Source of the DNA: Amphimedon queenslandica | Lineage: Eukaryota > Porifera > Demospongiae > Haplosclerida > Niphatidae | DNA: 64,000 bases | Assembly (NCBI RefSeq): GCF_000090795.2 | Contig: NW_003546257.1 | Location: 359,809-423,808 of the forward strand | Reading direction: 5' to 3' | Shown: positions 46,385-57,900 of the stretch, piece after piece | Layout: each line of letters begins with the position of its first letter | Position numbering within the stretch: position 1 is the stretch's first letter | Program-made: the position numbers and the translations under genes | Notes under the pieces: model-generated | Seen by the model: only the letters and a program-made list of their open reading frames with translations | Database searches by the model: none | What the model was told of the DNA's origin: nothing

Positions 46385-49300
46385 ATGATGGCGGTTCTTT
46401 GTCTTGCTCTTATTCCGTTTGTATTCCTCCTACTGGTGACTCTCTTGCCTCATGCTAATGCTGTAACAAGAAAGCCAATAGTGATTGGTAAGCTAAGCAG
46501 CTGTTTAGATCAGACTTTGATGGCGCGTGCCACAGTAGCTTGTTGTTTACACAGTGCGATAATGACACCAATTGTTGCACAATGTTAGTACTCAGAAATG
46601 AAGTAGAATACCCATAGACTGCCTTGATAAAAATGGACTATACAGGCATAGGCACACTACGTGACAAGTGTAGTACTATTAGTCTGTGAAATACGAAATA
46701 AAATATTATGGGTGTGTTTCTGCATTTTATACTATTTTTTATATTATTTTTAAAAACTTTTCTTGTAGTACCTGGTGTCATGGGTAGCCAGCTAGAGGCA
46801 CGACTGCACAAGACAAGTTCCTCTCATATGTATTGCTACAAGAATTACGATAAATGGTACAGACTTTGGCTGGATATGGACGACATTTTACCAATAACTC
46901 AAAACTGCTTCAAAGAGAATATAAAGTGAGAGAGAGAGTGGGAATATTGAGTACATATGGAACGATACCAGTATCATTAGTCAGCCATTGTTGGGTGATA
47001 TGTTCTTAATGTATTGAAACATGATAATAAATAACAATGATCATTGCAATGTTATTGTATATTATTATAATATTAAAAATGTATTGGCTAATTTACACTA
47101 AATGTGTATTAATTAATGTCGAATATCTCATTAGTTAACATGTACATGTACATAACAATGCGAATAATGTTTCCTTCCTTTCATTGTAATACAATAGCTG
47201 TCCCTCTGCTATTAAGTCAGGGGGTGTTTCCTTTATGTATCAGTAGTTTCATTGTGGTTTGGCCTGAGCTGAGTGTATTCATGACTGTGGGTTTCTGAAT
47301 TCATAAGCTGAAAGCACTGTTACAATCTATGAATGCATCTACATGTACATGCATGACTTTGGAGTAACTTTAAAAATTTCTAAAAAATCCAAACTTGATC
47401 GGAATGAGCTCAAACTTGCTACATAACATAAGAACATGTTTATGCATCAAATGAAGTTATAAAAATGGGGGATTCTCTCCGAATCATTTTTGGTGAAATT
47501 TGGCCAAAATCCCTGTACTATAGTACGGGACCTTGGCCCGATTTTGGAGTAACTTTAAAAATTCATAAGAAATCCAAATTTGATCGGAATGAGCTCAAAC
47601 TTGCTACACAGCATAAGAACATGTATATGTATAAGAAAAATTATAAAAATGGAGAATCCTCTGCTTGTCATTTTCGGCAAAATTTTGGCCATAGACCCTG
47701 TACTATAGTACAAGGACTTTGACCCAATTTTTGAGCAACTTTATAATCTATTGGCAAGTACCTGCAGAAATGGGGGCTATGATTGTTATACATAGACTGC
47801 ACAGTATAGCTATCATTGTTATTGTTATCTACCACAAAACACAATCAGAGCTCATATGACTGACCAGAGGGTGTTTTGCGATAGTCTTTGGCCTCCCAGA
47901 ATTCATAAAAAGTCAAGAATTTGTTATGACTCAAGCTTTCTGATAAAGTATCGCCTGTTAGTAGAACCGTGTTATATCTGTAACTTTTTTATCTTATCAT
48001 TTCCGTAACATTTTTATAATTATGCTAATATTTATAATAAAAAATAAACAAATGTATTTTTATTTGTTTTTCCCAATAGACTCCATTACAGCACAAGCAC
48101 GGGGAGATATTCTGATACTGAAGGTGTTGATATCCGAGTAACTGATTTTGGTAACACAACTGGCATAGAGACACTGGATCCTAACATTGCTAGTGCAAGC
48201 TATTTTGATGTACTAGTTGAATATTTTGTTAAACTTGGCTACACTCGTGGCCTCGATATCAGAGCAGCTCCTTTTGACTGGCGATTAGGACCAGGTATAA
48301 ACAAAAATTATTATTAATAGCTATAAAATTTATAACTTCATTATTATTACTATTATTATTATTATTACGTTGTTGTTAGAATTTTTGTGGGCAGTGGTTG
48401 TGGACATTATTTGCCATTTGGCTGTTTGTACAGTCTATTTACTAGATTTAGCTTCCAACACTTTATTTTGCCAAGTCACGTATTCGTCAGCCTTGCTGTT
48501 ACTATATTACTGTTACAATTCAATTAAATGTACTGTTATAATTATATTTATTGTGCTACTGATTACATTGTAATTTCATAATAAATGTAATATTTCTCTA
48601 ATTTTATTTCTCGCTTCCTCTTTCTCATTAGCTGAGCTATTGGAGCGTCACTATTTCGATGCCCTTCGTTCATTAATTGAGTCGACCTTTGCCTCTCAAG
48701 GCAATAGAAAAGTCACGCTCCTCGTACACAGCATGGGCGCTCTAGTCTCCCACTACTTTCTGACAACGTTTGTCACAGAAAACTGGAAGGACAAGTACCT
48801 GGATCAGTACGTGACGCTTGGCGGAGTTTGGGCTGGCTGCTCTAAAGCTCTCAATGCCCTCATCTCAGGAGACACTGATCAAATATTCAAATTATCAAGT
48901 AGACTTTATGTAAGACCGTTAGAGAGGAGCTTCCCTAGCGATTACTGGTTGCTACCCATCCCCTCCAACGATACATGGAACACGTCAGTTGTTCTAGTAA
49001 CGACACCAACCTCATCCTACAGTGCATACGATATTCACAAGTTAATTGACAAGCTTAACTATCCAAATGGGCCCGTCATGTATAGAGGCGTGGTCAAATC
49101 AACGCCACGCCCATTTTTACCACCCAATGTGACAACTCATTGCATTTATGGGTACGACCTACAAACTGCCGAGAGTTTTCATTTTGGTGATATCAATAGT
49201 TTTCCGAATGGGAAGCCAGACATTGGGTATAGTAAAGGAGATGGTACTGTTAGTTTACGAAGTTTGAGAGTCTGTCAGAAGTGGGAGGGGCAACAGGTGT

Positions 49301-49404
49301 GGCCTGTGAAAAGCTACGAGATGAAAGGAGCAGATCATTTTGGGATGCTGGACGACCGTGATGTCCTGAAAATTATAGAAAATTTGGTAGTCAGCTCTAA
49401 CTGA
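46385..49404 (+). CDS. PLA2G15/LCAT-like phospholipase, copy 4 of 4 (most divergent)
   Basis: Starts MMAVLCLALIPFVFLLLVTL with a signal peptide ending near PHANA. Exon 2: VPGVMGSQLEARLHKTSSSH, CYKNYDKWYRLWLDMDDILP. Exon 3 (about 48081-48295): VDIRVTDFGNTTGIETLDPN, YTRGLDIRAAPFDWRLGP. Exon 4: LLVHSMGALVSHYFLTTFVT with nucleophile Ser, SKGDGTVSLRSLRVC (Asp), GADHFGMLDDRDVL (His). HSMG and the less glycine-rich oxyanion segment are nearer to vertebrate PLA2G15 (AHSMGN) than copies 1-3, so this may be the ancestral-type copy (inference). Introns 1-3 are larger than in the other copies; the 1.15-kb intron 2 holds inverted ~186-bp repeats. Triad intact. Confidence 0.93.
47355..47745 (-). repeat. 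Dispersed ~186-bp repeat, just over two units, inverted (phospholipase copy 4 intron)
   Basis: Palindromic cores begin at 47511 (one base short) and 47696, 185 bp apart, with 'tgatcggaatgagctcaaac' blocks at about 47398 and 47582. Confidence 0.92.
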
Positions 49405-49681
49405 TGACAACTGCTGTATAGAATTATTTAGTTTAGAATTATTTATATTTTTTACATTCCCCCCCCCCCCTTGTGTTCATATTTCAAATAATATACCATC
49501 TAAAAGCATATTTATTTTTAATACTGTGATCATGCTACCAGTAGGTACGTGATCAGTCTACAAATTCACACACTAATTCTGGAGCTCTAAAACAATATAT
49601 ATCCTAACTATCAAAGTTAATTCTTGTCTATGTATAATATCAGAGTATCATGTACTCTTGATTACTTTAATTTAATTGACT

Positions 49682-49758
49682 TTATTTAGCTTTGTCACAG
49701 TCATCTTCTCCTGCCAAACAGGAATCAACCGGAGCTTTCTTCTCTTTATTGAAGATCA

Positions 49759-49789
<31 letters not shown>

Positions 49790-51076
49790 GCAGCCACAGA
49801 CACATCCACTGTACATTAGCTTTTGCTGCATTTCTGCTCTTACTGTGTCGTCGTTTATTGGAGTATGCACTCCTCTTTGCAGTGCCCAGTATAAATCAAC
49901 AATAATTGGATCACTGGTTGCTTCTTTGATGGAATAGACTTGCTTATTAGCTTGAAGAAGATACCTTGTAGCCTGGGGAGACAGGTCTTCACCAAACAAG
50001 ATGGACTCACGTAGACTTTGACTAGTAAAGAAAGTGATGAAGTCAATCATTGCAGCTTTCTTTTCGTTATCAGCAGAATTCCAACTTGATGCACTTACCA
50101 CGAGAGCATCAGTGTATTGGAGCAAGTAGCCAGAATCACCCAGTGGGGCAGAAATGGCAGCATATGCCACAATGCCTGGATTGTCCTTTTTTATTTGGGC
50201 AAGCTTTTCCGAGAATCCAAAGTAAAGCATCGTTTTCTTGTTTGTAATGTCCGTGTAAATATTGTCACTTTCTTCGACGTAGCTATCAGCATACTTATAG
50301 AAGCACTTATTGTTTGGAGGAGATCCAGTCTCATCACTGCAGCCACCAACATAATTAGTCATTCTACTGCAGAGACTCATGTCAATATCACCAGCAAGTA
50401 CATTATCGACTGCCTCCTGAGCTTTCTGACTGCCATACATGTCAATGTATCCATCAACATACATATCTGGCAAGTAATAGCCATAGATATCATTCATCTT
50501 GCCACCAAGGAGCCTTTCATATGTAGGATATGATGAGAGGAGTCCCTCACACTGTGTTAGTATGCTGCTGAAGTTGTCATAATTGTATCTTCCTGATTCT
50601 AGATCACAGTTTCCACTGGTAGCAGGAGAGAGACCAATAAGAAAGTTCCCACAGAGCAGAGTTGGATAAGCATAATATGTATCTTCATATTGTACAGCAT
50701 CCAGAGCTTCAGGAAAGATATCATTCCAGGTAGGGACATAGACCAGATCGTCTACTGGGACTATTAATCCTTTTTCAACAAGGCCAGGTAGACTAATGGT
50801 ATCTATCTCCAGCATATCAAAGCCATCATAATGGAGATATTCCTCAAGATTGCCATAAGGATCATACAAAGAGCTATTGACAACTGCATCGACTGTATTG
50901 GAAGGATATGCAGCTGTATATCCGTCTTGAATCAGGTTTTCGTAAGAAGCAAGATCATCATCCCCAATATCTGGTATTGAGTTGTAAATTCCAACCTTCA
51001 GGTCTACAGCAATTGCTGCTCCAGCTAAACATGCGAAAATTAGAGCAAAATACTTCACTGAACCAAATTCTACCAT
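49682..51076 (-). CDS. Secreted thiaminase-I-like protein, intronless
   Basis: One uninterrupted frame, 464 aa from ATG 51076 (longer upstream reading possible to 51139, but this ATG precedes the signal peptide). Signal sequence FALIFACLAGAAIAVD. The mature part has the order of bacterial thiaminase I (thiamine pyridinylase, periplasmic-binding fold): LKVGIYNSIPD at the mature N-terminus, GFDMLEIDTISLPGLVEKGL, then YYAYPTLLCGNFLIGLSPAT with Cys142 in the place of the nucleophile Cys, MLYFGFSEKLAQIKK with Glu290 as candidate base, and APLGDSGYLLQYTDALVVSA. This resemblance is from memory of the Bacillus/Paenibacillus enzyme. Predicted activity: displacement of the thiazole of thiamine by a base or thiol. 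Tail carries CVCGCDDDDDDDDEQ, an odd Asp run. No introns in an intron-rich region suggests late acquisition. Alternative: another PBP-fold solute-binding homologue without activity. Confidence 0.75.
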
Positions 51077-51239
51077 TTTACAAAGAAAGTAAATCCAAAT
51101 TTGGCTATACTGTTGCTTTATATTGATGACAAGGAACAATTATGTATTCTACACCCCCGCATTAATAATTAGAGTGGGCGGTATCATGAACACGTGCGTT
51201 CACGTGGATAACTTTTAAAGGCGTGGTCTAACAGTTAAT
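51077..51239. promoter_or_regulatory. 163-bp divergent promoter, thiaminase-like / VIRMA
   Basis: Contains GAACACGTGCGTTCACGTGGA with two CACGTG E-boxes (about 51189-51206) and 'gggcggtatc'. Likely shared by both genes (inference). Confidence 0.6.
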
Positions 51240-51921
51240 ATGGCGGCGGCAGAGGCAGATTTTCTTGTCTTTTACGACACGTTTATTCACGATGCCTCTG
51301 AGGTAAGAAGAAAAGGATAAGACTAAGCTATTTTTATATTATTACAGGATCAGCTACGAGTTGACATGATCAGGTTCAGCCTCCCTGTCAAGCTCTCTGA
51401 GATAAGAATCGTACCCAAAAATTGTCCCGCCCACGCAAGCCTATCTGCCATTGATAAATTAGGGTAAGACACTCTAATATGGAGACTTGTACTAGAGGGT
51501 TGGGTTCGGTTATTATTTAAAGGAAATTCGAATGTACCAAAGGAATAATTACTTTAATGAATGGTAATGTACATATTCAATGTGTTTTTAGTAAAACCAC
51601 ACCCACCACTTTCAAGCTCGATGTTTTGGCAAATGATTCGACTAATCCTCTAGCTCCAACTTTTAGCAACTTGGGAACGTGAGAATAACTATTAATAGCT
51701 ATTAATAACTACTAATAACTAGGATAGATTTCAAGGATGACTGCCTCTCCCTCCCACTCACAAACAAGGTATTGCACAAACCTGTTTTACTAGTTTTACT
51801 GGTCTCAGATATCATGTGACATTGTCATCGTCAGAGGATATTATTCAGCATTATCTCTGTGTCTTTATGGATTACCAGCAGCACCACGAGCTTTCCCTTC
51901 ATTTAAACAAAGGCAAAGGTA

Positions 51922-51954
<33 letters not shown>

Positions 51955-54900
51955 CTTTACTAGTAATTATATTATTTTATTATTGTTTCTACTTTCTAGC
52001 CGTTCTCCTAGTCCGTTTGCTGAGCGAGCAAATGAAGAAGGTTTCCATCGCAAGAGACCTAATTCGCCCGAGGGGGGAGGAGCTTTAGATAGAGGCCCCT
52101 CCCCTCGTCCCAAGGAGGCAAAAGAAGTATCGACTCTCTTGGATTTCTTTGAGCCATTTTCTCCAGACCACTCACCCGAGCATTCCTTTGATCTTTACGA
52201 TGACGAAATGCCACCTGCTAAAAGAGTGAGTGGGTATGGCATTAGTACTTACATTTCTTTCTTGTTCATCTTCTCTCTCAGGCTGCTCAAACTGATGCTG
52301 CTGGCTACGAAGAGTTCTCAGACGAAGAGATTGCCTTTGCTGAAGATGAATTTGAAATACAAGAAGCTGTTGTGAGTTATAGAGAATCCTCTGACCTAGT
52401 CTACTTGAAATATTCTTCTTTACTATTTTAAGGAGTTTGATAATTACAACGAGACTGAGGATAGTTGGATTAGTTCTAACATTAGCTTCAATCCTTACCA
52501 AACTGAAATTAATAATCTTGAAGTAAGCCTCACTTGTCTCTCTATTATACTACATGTACAGTATAGTGAATAATTAAATAGTAATAATATAGTATAAATG
52601 TATAATGTAGTATTTGTATAGGTAGCTATTGTTTCTTTTATTTTGTTTTAATTATTTTAGAGTTTTCCTTCTCTTTATGACACTCCTCACGAAGCTCTGT
52701 TGAAGAGGAGGCTGGCCAAGATGGATCCAGGTATTCAAAACCGGTTTAACTTGTTTTGTAATGTCCTCATGTTAGGTACACTGAAGAGATCGTACAGTGA
52801 CGAAGTAAGTTATCAATTTATGTAAATGTACATGTACTCTGTCCACCTTTTTTTATCAGGTAACACGCATTAGGGATCAAATTTTGAAACTTAAAGATGC
52901 AAAAATTAACATTAAGTCAGTTCATTTTTTAGTGATATTATTGCGAATTTTGTTTGTGGGTTGGCAGGTGGGTGGAGACTATTGACGAATTTATGCATCA
53001 GCTGTATCCTGGACTAGTGAGTAATTAATTTTTTATTTTCTCACGTCCTAATTTTTGTAGGCTCAGATTATACTAAGGTCAGAAGCTGAGGGTCAAGAAT
53101 CAGTTAATTGTATCTGTGGTCTTGTATTAATGTGTCTTAATAACGACGTCATACTGTCACACCCACCACCTGTGAGTCACATGATCATCACATGATTAAA
53201 TGTACATCTATGCATGTAGCTAAACGTCCGTTTATTGAAGACTGGTCTTAAGCTTGGCGAGGCAGTAGCAGGTTTAGGAGAAGAATTCATTAAAAAATTA
53301 CTAGTAAGTATCTTGTACCTTCAGAGTAGCGTACATGTACATGTACACAATAATCATGTTCATCATATGCTTCATCATAAATGCATATCAATAATTATTA
53401 ATATGCGTACATCTATGTATATGTACATGTACACCATGTTCTCTTTGCTGCTGTATTTCAAGTCTGGCTTCTTCCCTAACAGGGAGATGGCCTAATGGAG
53501 AGACTAGTTGATATTGTCACTCAGCCTCCTTCTCTCATGCCTACTTCGATCAAAATGACATGTCTCCAGTTCATTAATGTCTTTCTTGATTATACTTATG
53601 GCATGGAGTGGTTTCTCGGCTGGACCGAGGAACAGGTTCTAAATGAAGAGTATATGACTGGAGAAACCGTACAGTCATCTTATCGGAAACTGCTGGAAGT
53701 GGTTTTATCAAACCAAGTAAGTACATGTATATACTATACATGTGTAATGAACATGTACCTAATATTTTTCTTTTTTTTTTCTAAGACTGTTAGGGTCCAG
53801 TCTGCTTGTAGCCGCCTCATACGTAAAGCTCACCTTTACGAGCTACTGACCTCTTTTAAAACTGCCGTCGATAATGCTATACAAGCCACACCTACTACTG
53901 ACACGCCTGCCAGTATCACGGAGGATTTTTGGAACTCAAAAGAAAAACCCTCAGACATGGAAGAGCTAGAGGAGGAGGAGGAGGAGGAGGAAAAGAGAAG
54001 TGACGCTGGACAAGAGAAGGAAGGAGGTGATCAAGGAAGGAAGGACGACGAAGAAAATAAAATGGAGACTCAAGAGGATCAGCAGAAAACTGTTGTTCAA
54101 TTGCCTCAAGAATCAATCAAGAATATAACTCATTTACTTGACGAGTTGTATCAGATGTTGAAGGGGGTGGAGTCAAGCCTCATGCTCCTCCCACCCAAAG
54201 CATTCCCCATTAAGAACATGGGAATGGAGCAGCAGGGAACACAAGAAGCATTTACTGGCGTCGCTAGAATGTTGAAACACAAGTAAGACAATATAATATT
54301 ATATTAAAAGTGTAATAAAAATTGAGGGTGATTTCAGATTGGAAAAAAGCATGGGCTATAGTACAGTGGGTTTTTCAAAAATTGGCCTATTTTTTAAAAT
54401 GGCCGTAACTCGAAAAATTTAAGTCAGAATTGGCTCAAACTTTCCACACAGCATAAGGACATCAATATGTATCAGAAAATGTAATAAAAATTGGGGGTGA
54501 TNNNNNNNNNNNNNNNNNNNNTGGATCCGCGCATATACTGTTGGAGTAGAGTGGTGTAAGAATTATACTTCTAGCACGAGTCAAGATCGAGATACAGCTC
54601 GCCAACTGAATTGCCAGGACTTTCTTGATGATGATGATGAAGATGAAAAAAGGTGGCTGAACAAAACGGCCGGTTCGCCGATTTTTGGTTTTCTTCTTAG
54701 ACTAGGTTTAGAGCCACGCTATTAGTACCAATGGAGTCCTCTGGTCAAGATGAGGTCCTCTAAGAAGTCTGGTAAGCATAGGAGCTCGTTTTCCTGGTAT
54801 AGCAAGGCTGCAAAAGTCATGGCAGCCATTTTGTTTGGGGGTGAATCCTACTTAGTAACGCTACCGCGTTACTAATAGTACAGGGTATTTTTTCGAAATT

Positions 54901-57900
54901 GGCCTATTTTTCAAAATGATCATAACTTGAAAAGTTATAGTCGGAATCAGCTCAAACTTTCTACACAGCATAAGGACATCAATATATATCAGAAAATATA
55001 ATAAAAATTGGGTGTGATTTTGGAGCCATTTTTTGGAAAAAAGCATGGGCTATAGTACAGGGTATTTTTTCGAAATTGGCCTATTTTTCAAAATGATCAT
55101 AACTTGAAAAGTTATAGTCGGAATCAGCTCAAACTTTCTACACAGCACAAGAACATCGATATGTATCAGAAAATATAATAAGAGAATTTGTTTCTATTAT
55201 TTTAGACAGTTTTTGGAGTGCTTGTTGGTCCTATTGACTGCTCCTTCATTATCTGAAGATGCTTCCGTCTATCATGCCATTCGGAACAACCTACTGTCCT
55301 TACTGACCACTTTAAATGGTTTGTATTTATTTTATTTATTTATATTTTTATTTATTTATTTATATTTTTATTTATTTATTTTATATTTTTATTTATTTAT
55401 TTATTTTATTTATTTATTTATTTATTTTTTATTTATATTTTTAGGATTATTATTTCTTTCTTCATGTCCCAGGGTCACTAATGCTCTCATTAAAGTTTTA
55501 ATACAATCAATGGTATGTGTACATGCCCGTTATGTTTCGATTTTTCTCTATTGTACTTTTCTAATTATAGGAAAACGAAGTACCACTTGATGCCTTGCAA
55601 CCGCTGACAGTAAGCCACACCCAAAACCACGCCTCTTTTAATTACTAGCATATATATTTGTGTAGGATTTCACACAGCCTGGTTCCAGTGGTTCCTGTAG
55701 CTCGTTCAATCTGGGAATGCTACTGGTCCACCATTTACAGGTAGGCTGGAAAGAAAGGACTATTGTTGTATTTTATAGCATGAAAATATTTTGCAAGGAA
55801 TTTATTTAAAATTTAATACATTAAAAACTTCAAAGATTTAATCCACCAAGTATACATGTACATGTACATGTATAAATTTCCTGTAGGTTCTACAAACTCT
55901 TGATTCGCTGAGACAATCTCCAAAGCAAACTATGTCTGATATGGAAAACGAGTGTCTACCATCGCTTCACCTTCTCTTCTCCATGACATTGTTTCCTATC
56001 GGTCAGTGACTATCATGTGACTATCATGTGATCATCATGTGATCATCATGTGACTATCATGTGACCATCATGTGATCATTATTATCAATAGGAAAGTGTG
56101 CTGTGTCCCATATCCTTGCTCTAGGCTGTAATATCAACATATTGTTACCTTTCGTGGAGCCAAAGGGTGATCATAAATACTTGTGCATGCAGTTTAAAAT
56201 TTAACATAAATTTAAAATAAAATTTAGATTTTATTTCTAAAGTTTAACTTCTCTCAGGTCATAAAGATCACGATACCAAGTTAGAGAGATCCAGTATATC
56301 CAGTCGCTATGCAGCTGTTCTTATACTCAAACTGCTTCAAAGTATCGGAATCAGTATAATGTCACTGTCACATGACTTGTCATGTGATCTCTTGTAGGCT
56401 CCTCTAATTTATCGTGCGACTTTTTGACCTCTCACTCGCGTAGACTCTTGACAATGTCAGAGTTCTTTAAAGGTAATTAAAATAGGCGTGGTCTAATTAT
56501 TATTATTGTTATTAGATAATCAAAGTCCAACGATGTCAGCATTGTACAGCTGGTTACGCCCACTGAAGCATTTAGGAGAGGACACACCCGCTTTATCATT
56601 AATGGGCGTCATCAAAGAGTAAGATCATAGACCATTTACTTAATAAAGTACATGTACATGTACATAGATGTGTATCTACAGTGTACATATACGTGTACAT
56701 CATTAAATTTAATATCTATTTTTGTTTTAATTTTATTCAGAAATGTGTCACGTATTAATTGCAACAAACCAACACAAGGGACCGCCCCCATCATCACTAG
56801 TCTTAGGCTCATTCTAAATCGTTGCATGACTTCGCCTCATCTCAATAACTTTGAGAAAGGTACCGCCCCCAGTAATTAATTAATTATTGACCACACCCAC
56901 TAACCCAGAGTCCTATTCATTGCAGCAGAGAGAGGCTATTGTGGGCGTGTTCTCATCTGGTGGAATAGAAATATTAACTAATTTGATACAAGTATGTGAC
57001 CGCATTTACTTGTTAATTGTCACACAAATAATTATGAAAAAGAACTCATGCATTTACTTTATACATGTACATGCATTTATTGTAATTATAATAAAGGGAT
57101 TATTTATAATATATATGTATTGCATTTCATTATAGAAAGTGTCTGATATAGTCTCTCCACTGTGGAGTCAGAAGCAAAGCATCGGTATCAATAATGCACT
57201 AGCTTTGGATCAGCTCATGTCATTTTCTCTGAGACTCCTCCGCTTGTTGCTAACTGAGTTACTTGATAACGGATCGTTTCAGTTCCGTGACACACGAGTA
57301 CTCAATTCTCTGTTCTCCCTCCACACTGTCATGTATTCCACTCCTCATTCCGGAGTGTTCCAGCTGTCGGCTCCTGAGGTTAGACTTTTAAGCTTAATAT
57401 CTTTACATGTGCATGTACTGTACCTTAAGTAAAACAATGATGTACTACAGTACAGGGATTTTGGCCAAATTTTGTCAAAAATGAAAACGAGAGATTTTTA
57501 ATTTTTATAATTTTTCCTGATACATATACAAGTTCTTATGTTGTGTAGAAAGTTTGAACTGATTCCGATCAAAATTGAATTTTTTATGAATTTTTAAAGG
57601 TACTCAAAAATCAGGCCAAAGCTTTTGGTTTTTGCTTGTCACAGATTTTGTGACAATGGAACAAATGGGTTTTATGTGGTATTATTTGTATTTTATGTTG
57701 CTATTTATGCATTTTGTCATTATATTTTTGCCTTTTTTAGATTCAAGGGCTAATTGTTGATTGCTTGGTTTGTTTCACAAGACCAGAGACAGTTACTGAT
57801 GACAAGAAAGACACCATCACTCTCAGTGAGTTAGGACTTTGATATAATGTAATGTGATATACACATGTAATATAATAAATATTCTTTTTCTATTATACAT

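Noticed and set aside
49692-51126. Several plus-strand frames opposite the thiaminase-like gene
   Set aside because: No signal features, low-complexity Ser run opposite the Asp repeat, and overlapped by a far longer minus-strand frame with clear family motifs.
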